This document shows positions 50,310 through 61,414 of a DNA stretch of 64,000 nucleotides, piece by piece (position 1 is the first letter of the stretch; each line of letters begins with the position of its first letter). The notes under the pieces were generated by a model. That model ran no database searches and was not told where the DNA came from. It saw nothing but the letters and a program-made list of their open reading frames with translations. Made by a program: the position numbers and the translations under genes. This stretch comes from Sclerodactyla briareus (taxonomy: Eukaryota; Echinodermata; Holothuroidea; Dendrochirotida; Sclerodactylidae): the NCBI GenBank assembly GCA_026419785.1, contig JAODTK010005588.1:206145-270144 (forward strand). The letters run 5' to 3'.

Positions 50310-51185
50310 CTTGAAAGGCATTAACTCTACTCTCTGTTCGTTCGCTTGCTTCTCCTGCGAATCGGAAATGGGACACATTAGTTTGCCCATTAACAACTGC
50401 AAGCCTAGAGGCCCATGGTTCTCTGCTACCAACTACAAGCAAGTCTGTTCTCATCCATGAACTGGACGGAGTGGTTAAGGTTACAGGCCAGGGCCCCCTG
50501 AGATTCATTCGAAGTTGGCCGATCAACACAGAGAGTCTCCTCATCATGGGCTCCGTGATGACGACGGAAGATTAAACTCGAACCTCTCTACACGCCATAG
50601 GCGCAGAACTGCAGCAGCTTTCCCACACGCTCACAGGATGCGAATAACCACTGGCCACAATTCCAGGGGAAAGGGACAACCTATTGCTTCAAATCCTTTC
50701 TGAAAGGCTTAGTTAAGACGTGATCCTGCACTACTGGGCTGGTGGTGTTGGGTCTAATCCATCTCCGGGGTTGTGAAAAGGTCGTGTTTCACTCTTCAAA
50801 CCTGGTTAAAATCAGCTGAAGCACTCCGGTGGTATATGTTCAGGCAACTCAAAGGCCAACCAGGGTGTAAGAGCACTACCTCCCACTCAGGCATCCATAG
50901 GTTAAACACATCCTGCGATCAGACATCCAAGCTAACATCTTGGGTGGTCAGGACAAGTAGCTGTTCCCATCTTCCAGATCCTGCATCGTTGATATGGAAA
51001 CAACTAGCCTGGACGGGACGTTGTGTTCATGTAGGTCGAAAGTTCCACCGGTTAACCAGAGGTTGTCGTCGGCCTCGTGAAGTGTTCATGTATTGCCAGC
51101 AAATGCAGTGAGAAGAGACCGTTTTCTTACAACCAATTATCTGCCACGAGCTTTGCCAGTGTGAGGTGCTGAAGGATCATGGTAC
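50310..51185 (+). pseudogene. Decayed copy of a widespread cysteine-rich invertebrate repeat protein
   Basis: In shifting plus-strand frames one sees a HTLTGCE-type segment (about 50625-50645, cf. the family motif ALTGCDTTS), GKGTTYCFKSFLKG (about 50665-50710), EALRWYMFRQLKGQPG (50818-50866), LPDPAS (about 50968-50985) and a Cys-rich end reading ICHELCQCE (about 51137-51163). I recall this order (a TGCDTTS-type motif, a GKGKKxAFK motif, a GEAFRRYMF motif, LPDPxxxGW, then C-x-C-K and CTxxCxC) from a large, uncharacterised and highly multiplied family in invertebrate genomes, possibly the protein of a DNA transposon. Its biochemical role is not known to me. Several frameshifts and stops; no intact frame longer than 112 codons. 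The 5' boundary is uncertain. Confidence 0.6.
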
Positions 51186-52289
51186 TAAAGTTGCGAAAAA
51201 GGAGACAGAAAGTGTGATGATGACAGCGCAGTTGAGACTAATAACGTGGCCCAGGTACCAATGTAACTGGCATCCGGGTACATCCATACTTGAGGCTCCA
51301 ATTTGATATGTGCATGAACACCATTCTGTTTTGCCCAGTTTGGTTTGTTTTTCTGTATGTGGTGTCCACCATCTTGGATTACCCTACGAATTAATGAAAA
51401 TCATTGAAATTTCTTGATATGTCACATACTTGCAGGGGCGTAGATCTGATTGGAGTCGGAGATTCAAACTAGGTGGGGGTGGAGCTCATTGTTCCCGCAT
51501 AATGCCGAGAAATGGGGGCCAATGTTAGTCTCCTCCATCCTAAGTTTGGACATGACCATCCCCCCAACCCCTGCCCCATGGCATCTATATCATTTTCAAT
51601 TGGTTTATTAAGCTTTTACATTTTCTTCTTTTTTTTAAATGTTTTTGAATTTATTTTATTTTTATTAATTTGGGGCCATTGCCCCCAGGTCTTCGTCTGG
51701 GAGCGACTGTCCCCTTTTCGCCCGATTTACGCACTTTGCAACACCTGGAAGAAAGGCCTATATGGTGATCCCCAAAATATCCTTTACATTATCATTATAC
51801 ATGTAAACTGTAAATAATTCCAGTACAGATAATAAAAATATGTATTTTTTCGAAATTTGGTGGACGACATCTTGGATGTTGTCATTGGATATGAATGGAA
51901 CATCGAACGGTTCAATTACATTCATACATCATATATGGTCGTCAAACTATTGCAACAAAGCATGTCCATATTTAAGCCTATTATTGTGCATATATTGCTG
52001 ATCACTTGTTCGATATACAATTTATTCTTTTTTCGGTATGGTGCTGGCGGCCATCATGCATTTTGCCACTGGACAGGACTTAAAAAATTGGAACAGGTTG
52101 TTTGTTTTCAGTGTGATCATAGAAAGTGAAAACGCACAAGTTTTCCAGATTCTATATGAATGTTTCACTAAATAACACAACAACATATACTACATTGGTA
52201 CCAGCAGTGTTAAAAACCTCGCTGGCAGTATTATAACGCTCGCTGTTTTACGCTTAGGCATACGGTTCTATACTCTGTTTTTAGCCAGA
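51186..52289. other. Intergenic stretch, possible lone hAT-like end
   Basis: CAGGGGCGTAGATCTG at 51433 looks like a hAT-type terminus followed by a G/C-rich stretch, but no partner end with a matching 8-bp duplication was found. A T-rich tract lies at 51620-51670. Open frames of about 90-100 codons at 51512-51817 and 51857-52129 are unrecognised. Confidence 0.45.
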
Positions 52290-52930
52290 GAGACCTCCAC
52301 TTCTTTCGACCTTTTTTTTGAAGGAAATGTATTGGACATAGCGTTCCTGACCACCAGAAACTCATCATGCAGGAGGGTTCGCCGTGACTTCCGACCAAGT
52401 GTTATATAGGCTACAAAAGGGTCTGGCCCAGTCTCAGATGGCTCTTCAATCTATCAACATTGGCTTTATGGTACTCATAAATTATACGAGGGGCATGCTT
52501 AGTACCCAGGTTTATGATGATGACAAGTATGCCATCGTGGTCACTAATCCAGGGAAACAACCCAGATCGCTCACCGATTTTGGATTGTTGGTGAAGGAAA
52601 GATCAAGTAGTGTTCCCCCTATTGGGGTCCGGACAATCGGTTTCTGAGCAAAGTCAGCAGTAATGCCCAACATAGGTCGAGAGATGTACCATAGGACCGC
52701 CAGGGCGGACGGAAGGTTCTCCCAGTCGAGCTAAGGAAGGTCAAGTTTCCACCCAAAAATAAATTGACCGCTGGACTAGTTCTGTTTATACGTTGGATGG
52801 ATTCACGTAGGGCCGTCAGATAGTCGGGAGCACTCCCAAACTTCTGGGATCGATGGAAGAATCTGTGGTGAGATATTCAGCGCCTTGGTGTTTTGGCATG
52901 GAATCTGACCTTCAAGAGGGCGTACAGAAC
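52290..52930 (-). pseudogene. LINE endonuclease-domain fragment, decayed
   Basis: Reading the minus strand from 52900 down: PDYLTALRESIQRIN (about 52830-52785), NLFLGGNLTFLSS (about 52770-52735, cf. the GGDFN motif), GEHYLIFPSPTIQN with a frame change (cf. LDLxFTNNPK; about 52630-52580), a GISDHD-like segment at about 52555-52530 (the SDH motif is damaged) and, further on, a DRLKSHLR-like linker (about 52455). This order, GGDFN, LDLLFTN, SDH, then linker, is that of the apurinic-type endonuclease of CR1/Jockey LINEs. It ends before any polymerase motif. It could be the displaced 5' half of the family B element at 46.7-47.9 kb, which lies on the same strand. Confidence 0.8.
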
Positions 52931-53879
52931 CTTTTACTCAAATTCAGTACATTACATGGGCTCGATCAAAAAAACACTTGTTTTCAACATTGAAACCTAC
53001 ATAGCACTTAAAACTGAAGCAATCAGGGCATCCCCAAAGAGGGGGAGGAGTTGGCGGTCTATCCCATCTACCACATGAGTACCGCGTGTTCAATTGCGTT
53101 GCTCCCCGGATGATACCAGTGGACCCATGAATCATTGAGTGATATCCGCATTCCAACTATTACCATCTGAAAGAAACACAGTCGAGCAAAGCAGGCAGTC
53201 TGTGGTGGTCACAGTTCTTTAGGACCAAAATTTACCTAGTCCATTGCTACAGTCCAGTGGTTGCTATTCGAAAATGTTATAAGTTTGAAACCGATTCTGA
53301 GTAGGAATATGCCACAAGATCGATGAAAGCATATTGAAAATAGCTAGCTAGAGGCACCTGCGCTAAAGATGTATGAAAGAAAGTGCAGTCGGGCATACCG
53401 CGGGGGCCACTAGGTCCACTCACGACGCGAAATCAAAAACGCGTGAAATGCCTACTTCGAGGGGTTAGCGCGACATGAGTGGTTGATCAAGTCCTTAACT
53501 AGTCAGCGCGCGAGAAGGAAACACCCCAAAATGATCAGTGCGTACTGGATATGCACCAGTTACCTTGTACAGTACCGTCGGATTGCTGGCACGCAACTGT
53601 ATTTCGACAAGACGTGCGTCTTGGACTTCTGCCGGAACGATCGTTGGATTGGTCACCATCTTTGCCGGAGTCACGCGTTTGTGTGCTGCACCCTAAACCT
53701 GTCTCCCAAGAGTCATGTCGAAATATGCATTACTGTGTTTGTCGTACGAATTCAATGGGTCTGCTACCTACCGCAAGGCAGCACACCAAGGGGGGGGGGG
53801 GCGGTTAATTTTGGGGGGGGGGGTTACGAGTCCGGAAGAGAATACCCGCCACGTGGGGTCTCGTAGTGGAACAGTGCTA
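52931..53879. other. Stretch without identified gene; two G runs
   Basis: A 127-codon plus-strand frame (53483-53866) has no recognised domain and ends in Gly-rich low complexity, because it reads through G runs at 53790-53801 and 53813-53823. Nothing else supportable. Confidence 0.45.
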
Positions 53880-54125
53880 GTAGTGCGTGGTTGTCGTCCA
53901 CCTCCCGCACCGGTTGCCCCAGCTCAATTATGGGGAAACATACCTCAACAGCCAGAAACAGGGGACCACAACAGCAGTTACCAATAGCCCGTACAAAACC
54001 TCCGAGTCTTGTCTTATAAAATATCTTCCCAGACACCATTCGCCTTTGGAACTGCCTGCCGCAAAATGTTGATTTTCCGTCCGTTGGCATATTTGACGAC
54101 CGTGTTAACGACATTCCATATTAAT
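53880..54125 (+). pseudogene. C-terminal end of a LINE open reading frame, decayed
   Basis: One plus frame reads PQQQLPIARTKPPSLVL, a stop, then NIFPDTIRLWNCLPQNVDF (53993-54070). FFPRTIRLWNSLP-like sequence is the conserved C-terminal segment of many Jockey/CR1-superfamily polymerases, downstream of the thumb. A run of 12 G just upstream cuts off the rest of the homology. Which of the families in this window it belongs to is unclear. Confidence 0.65.
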
Positions 54126-55799
54126 ATTTTCTCAAGGGTTTCTACTGTTTGTTTGTTTCTTAACACTGCCAGCTATTATTGATTTGTCTTTATGGACTAT
54201 GGAACGTATTGGGCCTGTATCAACGACTCCTTCGCGTGGGCATGTCATTATCCAACCCCGTCCATATAAACCACGAGAAAACGGGCGTTTAGGAATCATT
54301 TGCTTTCGGCATAATAACATACATGGCTTTCAAAAATTTCTAAACGCTGAAACTCTCACTTTTGTGCTTGGCGTGGGTGTGGGTGGCGTGGGTTCGTAGC
54401 TCTAAGACACGCCAAAGCTCCGTCATCCCGGGCTTCGCCGCGCATTCTCGGAATAGAAAATCCTGGGAACATTAGAAAACGGGTTCAAACATTTAGGGTA
54501 CTCACACTCTTCTCAAAGGTTGTCTCAGAACTCGGACCCCGCCTCAGCCTGCGTTTTGACGATGGCCTTTATATGCACAGTAATGGCTCTTTATACCAGG
54601 GAATTGCAATGTTCATTATTTGGATAGTAACGAAGACATCTCCGCTCCGTCTCAGACCAGACTATGCCTCCATGTCATGGTAGCACACAATTTGATCTTA
54701 GGTATGAGCGTTCGTTGCTCACTATTATGCCAGCTAGTGCACTTTCCAGTCCCAGTCCCTGGGTTGACAAAATCCTAAACTTTCTTGTACGCTACGCGCC
54801 GCCTACTCCGAAGTGCTGGAATACCACCTGACACAACCTTGGGTAGTTCTGACCTGGAAAAATATTACCCTGGCAACGCATGCAGCTAACGTATGACACA
54901 GCCTGATTTCCCAGGAATTACCATTTTCATGTTCGAGACAATACTTTTCCACTTCCGGAACGATTTGTCTCCGCCTAGATATCCTTCACAATGTGTTCAT
55001 CTGCTACTCACACCACTCGATGCCTACTCGAGGACTACCCCCCCCCCCCCCCTCCTCACCTCCTACACACGCGCATACACATGCCAGGACAGACTGGCAT
55101 AACCATGCAACAGCTCTTCAGGGACCTTCTATTCGTAGGGTATAAGTAACGGTGCAGTCTATCATTCGGGAAATAATCCATCATCCAGTCGAATTGGGGA
55201 CGACATTGCTGTTCCAATACATTGACTGTATCTACGTCCTGGCAGCAGGTTCAAGAACTACAGCTAACGGAACTATGTCAATGGCGAACGTACTTTTGAG
55301 TTCAATTGGGCTCCTACAGTTAACATAAATTGCCGCTAGACGGTAAACAATTTCCGGATTATCACCTTTTAGGTTTGTATTCATAAACACTACCGTCGGA
55401 ATAACATTGAAGTAATAATCCATGATCTTATTACAAGCTATATTCCCTCCTAAAATCACATGTATCATCATTACTGGCCATTAATTTGACAACGTTCCGC
55501 GGCGTTTTGAAAACTAGGCTCGCTTGCGTCGCGCAGGTCAATTGGACTTGCCCACATTATATGCCTCTCTATATTTCAACTTAGCTTCGTATTGTGGAAT
55601 AATTCGCTGACATAAAAATAGTGACATGCACACATTATGAAGCTGTGTTAGAACATTAAACATTATATGTATGAGCATACGCTAATAACTCTGATAATAT
55701 CGATATTTGCTGCGATGAGGCCCCATAAGTATTCAACATAGTTAGCAACACCATGCCATGGGACGCCGTGAAATTTCCGAGTGCGATTTCTAATCGATT
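54126..55799. other. Intergenic stretch, no gene seen
   Basis: Open frames up to 79 codons. A C15 run at 55038-55052. No repeat boundary or motif recognised. Confidence 0.5.
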
Positions 55800-55845
55800 T
55801 TCTGATTGGACCTAAAAGCCGTCTGTTCCCATTGTCCAATCAGAA
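55800..55845. promoter_or_regulatory. Inverted pair of CCAAT-box sequences
   Basis: TTCTGATTGGAC (55800-55811) and GTCCAATCAGAA (55834-55845) form a perfect 12-bp inverted repeat with a 22-bp spacer. Each arm contains an NF-Y type CCAAT box in extended context. A third CCAAT (GACCAATAG) lies near 55903. Spacings are roughly 30 and 65 bp. Multiple CCAAT boxes at about 30-bp spacing are known in animal promoters, and the open frame at 56001 lies downstream, but no TATA box or start could be assigned. It could equally be the stem of a small inverted-repeat element. Confidence 0.35.
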
Positions 55846-56000
55846 TAAGTTTTACATAGGGCAGTTCGACCACAAAGAACCCTCTATGAAACAGTTTAAA
55901 CTGGACCAATAGACTATGGAGTTCCCCAATGATCGCAATTCTTGTACGCCTAAAATTTGTGAAATTTACCGATTCTCTATTGAGAATTCATTCGAATTAA

Positions 56001-56282
56001 TTTTTTTCAGTCGAGAAACGCCGTGCGGTTCCGGAAGAAATATCGCTTTGGATTGGACATGATGAGAAAGAGGGGAATATCCCACTTTCAGTTATTGAAT
56101 ACACTGGAGTGATAGCTTCAGCGTTCCAAGTTATTGGCAATTCAACTAATACTTTGGGCCGTAATAAAGCAATTACACACATGACCATGCTGTTTGGTAT
56201 AAGCCCCTTAACAGCAAAAGCGCGGTTAGTTCCGTTATGGGGAACATGGTTGGGGCAAATAATATTATGGCCGATAATATAA
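56001..56282 (+). CDS. Candidate internal exon or retroelement gag fragment
   Basis: An open frame of 93 codons plus stop with no needed start codon, preceded by a polypyrimidine tract and AG (TTTTTTTCAG at 56001-56010) that would serve as a splice acceptor. The translation after the AG (56010 on: VEKRRAVPEEISLWIG and onward) is well mixed, not low-complexity. The segment VIASAFQVIGNSTNT (about 56100-56150) resembles the LLGNA-type motif I recall from gag-like proteins associated with tyrosine-recombinase (DIRS-like) retroelements in invertebrates. No downstream donor site or second exon was identified. Either a host exon or a retroelement remnant; the evidence does not decide. The 5' end of the coding part is taken from the open frame. 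Confidence 0.35.
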   Translation, partial: FFSVEKRRAVPEEISLWIGHDEKEGNIPLSVIEYTGVIASAFQVIGNSTNTLGRNKAITHMTMLFGISPLTAKARLVPLWGTWLGQIILWPII

Positions 56283-59200
56283 TATCTTTGACCATATTCT
56301 CAGTGCCTATCATCTGACTACCTACTAGGCCTACTGATATACCCATATGTTCTGGATTACTTTTGTCTTATTAATCGAAAGATTATTCGCTCGGAAGTGG
56401 CAACACATGAGCACCAAAAACAAAGAAAAAATTTCCAGAACACTCTGGAGACCAAATCAAAAGTTCGGCGGAGTTCTTGAACGTTGACATAGAGTAAACT
56501 TTTGTGTATATTGAAATTTCCGCTGTATATCTTGCATGAATGCGAATCGGCTTCCAAAGGTTCACATTTTGCCATATCCTGGGCTACAGTGATTCATAGT
56601 TGTTTTATTCAAAGTCCTCAAAGTGGTTCAAAAGTTTGGCAAGTTATCTGAGATACGTTCCACAGAATTTCATTCGAAAAATCATCTGCCTAAATCAAAC
56701 AGGGCCGCTGAATATTTAAATTTCCAGTTAATTGTCAATAAATTACCTATTACTATGATTCAAGCTTTGCAGTAGGTATTTAAAAGGTCAACTGTTTGTT
56801 TGCGATACATTTTGCACACAGAGTATCATAACAGTCAAGTTTACAACAATAAAACTGATTTATCAACTGCTGATTGACACATATAGGCAAGTGATTTGTA
56901 TCGAATTTTCAGGATCGTAAAGCACTTATAATCGATCAAGGTAAATCTGGACGTAGGCCCCTGCGTCTTTTGTTGGCTGCTAAACTATCACATTTGATCG
57001 GGTTTACACAAATGGTGCTATGCAATAATGGTCCATTTCTATCACTATAAAGAACAAATGAAACACATAATAATTACAGAGCACTTTTCGTATCGCAGAA
57101 CACACAGGCTGTTATATACATATCTGTCTCGAACACATCGAGGCATTTGCTGCCTGCGTAATTCGTGCATAGGCGATCTCCCTACATAATCACGGACGTT
57201 GATCAGAGTTCTGGAGCATCATTCCACTATTAACTAATATCCATTCTACTTTAGCCATAGATGTCCAGGGCTCAGCAGACTTTTCCAACCACACTGGACT
57301 TTGAAACATTTCTCAGTCCTCCATGTCCGGGAGAGACGGCGGCGCGCTCCTGATTTCCATAGCAGAACATAAATCATATAGCCCTCATTTATAGCCATAT
57401 AGAAGGAATGTCCAGCGAGAACAGTTTGGTTTTTAGAAAATTGCTTCGATGAACATTTTTTTTTCACGAGTGTAATTCGAAATTATTGTATTACCCCGCG
57501 AAAGTCTCTCACCTACTTATTCAATAAAACCACGTAAATTAGGTAAGCATCTAATAGGTCACAGTGTCTCGTTTACATTCATTACAATTATATGTGTCCC
57601 GCCGAGATTCACCAAATCATATGATCGTGACGGTGTGAACTCTCGAATGTTGTTTAATCGAAAGTACAAAGGATAATAAGCTGCACTGCCCCGGATAACA
57701 GACCAGCCTTTCGAGTGGAAAATGAGTATAGGAGTGCGAAACATACGATGTGTAGAACACAAGTTAACTTGTCCTAACTTGTCCCCATATACATTTGAGT
57801 TTCCAAAACTGGTAGGAGAACACTGATTAGGCAGTTGTTTTCTCTACTGTGCACAAATATGTCAGTTTGACCACTATAAAATCAAATAGTTGTACGTCAC
57901 GCAAAATTGTGTTGCCAAACAATGGCGCGGAATGTCATACAATTATCGTTTTTACGGGGGACGCCACAAATGCTGAACGTGCCCTCGGCGTGTAATGTAT
58001 TATAGTGCCAGCACCAACCCTTATGTGTTCACAAACAGTCGCCCAATCAAACCATAAAACACTGGCTCACAACCACTCTGTAGTCAATTTAATTGCTCAT
58101 GGTCTTGGATTAAAGAACAACCGACGCGTCTGTGCTAGTATACAAAGTGATATCCAGTAAATGCGGAATGAATGCCTTGAAGAACAGAAAAAAATGCATT
58201 TGTTTGGTGGTGTCGAACTTGGTTGGACTCCAAAAGTTCATGACAAATTAGGTCCCCAAGAATGCATGGCTTCAAATCAAGTTCCTGTGTATTGACACTG
58301 ATTACTCGATTTGCAAAACTTCAGAGTCTTTGAACGGTATAAATATATTGTTTCCCGAACCCCGTTGCAGGAAACAGTCGTCCATCTTGATTGAAATATT
58401 AGCAAATACTCGCGAATCGATTTAGTATTCACTATATGTTAGTGACCGAGGTCGAGAAGGCTCGTTTCGGCCGGGAAGACATTAATTGATATCTGGGAAT
58501 AGATATACTATTCATCACTAAGGTCCGTCAGATCGGGTTGGAAGTATTTTTGAACTCAGTGGAAAGGTTTGACGATTCGTGAAATCCCTGTCACTCAAGG
58601 TGAACGTACGCATTATTAACTCCGAACTAATTGCCAGGTTAACTTGTTCACTCTTCCTAGTCCTTCTCGAACTGCCATAAATATATCTACCTCGGTAATA
58701 TTACCATGGAATTTCTTAAACTACATGATGGAGTTGGACCGTTATCTCTACAATTGACGGGTTTATTAGATTTCACGAAGCACGTCAAGGGAATTGCCTG
58801 GCAATTAACTGACAAAGACGCGTTTCTGAAAACATGCCTTTTTATTCCGCAATTCTCTTTGGGGTAATCATCAGTAGGCTATTCGGTATAGGCCAAACGG
58901 GCGATAACAATTACCGCACAGGTCGGATTATCCTGTCTTTACAGAAGCTGTGACGAGGGACGATGGTCGTTGTTTGTGACAAGGAACAAGGGGGAAGGTG
59001 GTCGGGGATTCACAATATTGAAATGTGTTAGCAGCGAGAGTGAGGTTTGTGTAAGTGAGCCATGTTCACCACTGAACATTTGGGGGGAATATACGAGATT
59101 CCGCCCATAGCAATAGCGTTACGGCTTATTTTAAACTTTCACCACAATTGAAAACGCAACCCAATTATCACTGTTTTCTGGTGTATTGTTGTAGCATGGG

Positions 59201-59780
59201 GAGGAAATCTGTGAAGTTTTGTGTGCAGGATTTGAGATATTTCGCAGGGGACGAGTTTCGAAAGATCGTTTCGAAAACTGTACGTTCAACGTCGGAACTG
59301 CCATCCCTCGGACCTTCGACATGTCGACACAATATCATTATATCTATTAAACGTAACTACGAACTGGTTATTGAATAGTTAGTGAATAGTTCTGACTGTT
59401 CGGCGTTAACATTTTTGCATGAGTTTTAAAGTTTCGTCACAGTTTGTCAATCACGTTACCCTCCCACTCCTATTACAGTTTAGGCTATACCACATATGAG
59501 CGATTTAATTTAGTTGCCTATAGAGGTTTTCCGAAGGCGATGAAACGGCTTGGGAGATTGATGTTTGATGAGAACCCATTAGCGTAATGTCGCTATACTG
59601 GAGGTTATTTGAATGAATGATTAAATACCTAAATACTGCCCACACACTTGATATATCATGCGCAGGTTGAAGAGCACATGAGGAAAATAAGCACCATTCG
59701 ATGCGCCAGCGTATTAGCTCTCCTTGAAAGGAAGAAGAAGAACCTGTGTATCTGAGCACACTGTAAACAATTTTGTGAAC
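56283..59780. other. Intergenic stretch, no gene seen
   Basis: Open frames up to 84 codons on both strands with no recognised motif. A/T-rich with a few short T runs (57458-57465). No definable repeat. Confidence 0.55.
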
Positions 59781-59825
59781 TTACAGTAAATTACTGGCAG
59801 CAGAGTTACCAGTAATTTACTGTAA
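59781..59825. repeat. Perfect 17-bp inverted repeat (hairpin)
   Basis: TTACAGTAAATTACTGG (59781-59797) and CCAGTAATTTACTGTAA (59809-59825) are exact reverse complements separated by 11 bp. CACAGT-like sequences occur around it (59756-59763 and about 59851-59858). It looks like the centre or end of a small palindromic element; RNA from it would fold into a stable hairpin. Confidence 0.9.
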
Positions 59826-60996
59826 ATTTTACGTAAACTACTATGAATTTCACAGTACAATTAAGTAATATAATGGTAATATACAATAATATTGCGTTAA
59901 TATTTATCAATAGCCTCCTCGGTAGTTTTTCAATGTTTCGTGCAGTTTGGGTGAACCAGGGCAATTATCAACGAGTCTTCACGATAGCGCCACCAGTATT
60001 TGCGTTGAATAGGGCCCTCTGTACAGGCTGTTTCGTCCTAACCATCCATTTGAACTTGTGATTCGCATAATATGATGTTTATGCTAGGAAACTGACAGTT
60101 CACGTGTTTCCTTTACTTCGATGGTTTCCACCCCATTTCACACTAAGACGGCTATCCCCTTGGGGATGCCATGCGCAGACTGCGCAGACTCGTTTCGCTC
60201 AGGACAACTTATACCATCGCTCAGAAGATTACAGGCAGTAGCCAACTTGATCGGGAAACCGTTCCAGGGAGTTCCAAACCTCTCCCGGGACGAACTCTAG
60301 CGGTAATCAAGGACGTGTAGCAACCCCCCCCCCCCCCCTCCCACCCGTTAATTCCGTCTTGTCCTTATTTACAATCCCATCCTTCCTGGTATTTCCAGAA
60401 TTTGAGAAACATCGGTATATTCTTGTCTAGCCACACTCCCACAATTCCCGTGAAATATTTTCCCACGGGGTCCATCAATCCAGCATCGGTTTGCAACTAT
60501 CGTAGCGCCACTAATCTGAAAAACAGAAAGAAAAGAAAGACAGAAAGAAGAATGTCATCTACCTTGCTACCCGCCTTGGCGTCGTGTAATTATATCGGGC
60601 CTACTTTCCACTGAGTTCAATGTACGTTCTTGATTTGTACTCACGAACCGCTATTTGAATAAGAAAATGCTGCGAAGTGGCAACACTCTTCAATCAGTCT
60701 TGCCATGCGCTAACCGATTTCACCTTGTTAGTATTTGAACGCATCACAAATTCGGAAAGGCTTTTAAACGAGAGATCTACGAACAGCACGCTTCGCAAGA
60801 ATAATTCTTGAATAATTCTGATTAGTAAAACATATCGGAATTGTGTATACCAACTTACGGGTTACGTCTATGGTTACGGTTAAGCTGTGTCGTATTGCTA
60901 TGTATGTTTCATTCCACTGTTTGTTACTGATGCAGGCGAAGGACGACTACGTTCATAGTATATTGGAGCAGTAAAGAGTGAAGAGTGTGCTTGTAG
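59826..60996. other. Intergenic stretch, no gene seen
   Basis: Open frames up to 72 codons, none recognised. A C15 run at 60324-60338. Confidence 0.55.
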
Positions 60997-61037
60997 TATA
61001 TATATTATACATCTATATATAAGATATATATAAATAT

Positions 61038-61071
<34 letters not shown>

Positions 61072-61078
61072 TATTATA

Positions 61079-61121
<43 letters not shown>

Positions 61122-61221
61122 ATATATAGATATATATATAATTATATAGATATATATATATGATATATATATAATTATATATAATATAATTAATCATACA
61201 TATAGATAATATATATATATA
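60997..61221. repeat. (TA)n microsatellite, ~225 bp
   Basis: Imperfect TA dinucleotide tract broken by GATATA and ATTATA variants. The 99-codon minus frame through it encodes only Ile/Tyr-rich low-complexity sequence. It lies about 200 bp beyond the 3' end of the Penelope-like fragment. Confidence 0.97.
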
Positions 61222-61414
61222 GTAAAGATTACTTAATGGGCACGGCGGTTCTGCCGTTACCTAAGGTTTCACGCTTATGCGATCGTCAGAGACTGCAACC
61301 GGGATAACAACCGACCAAGTATTACAGTATAGATCCATGGGCTTATCTTTTTCGTGCACGGTTGCGGTGGTTTTGGTTTGATTGTGTTGTGTTTGTGTCT
61401 AAAACTTGGAAATG

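Noticed and set aside
60160-60300. Minus-strand segment with a VWNSLER-like string considered as a LINE C-terminus
   Set aside because: Only a few residues match and no other LINE motif is nearby in any frame.
60898-61197. 99-codon minus frame rich in Ile and Tyr
   Set aside because: Translation of the (TA)n tract; low complexity, no real gene.
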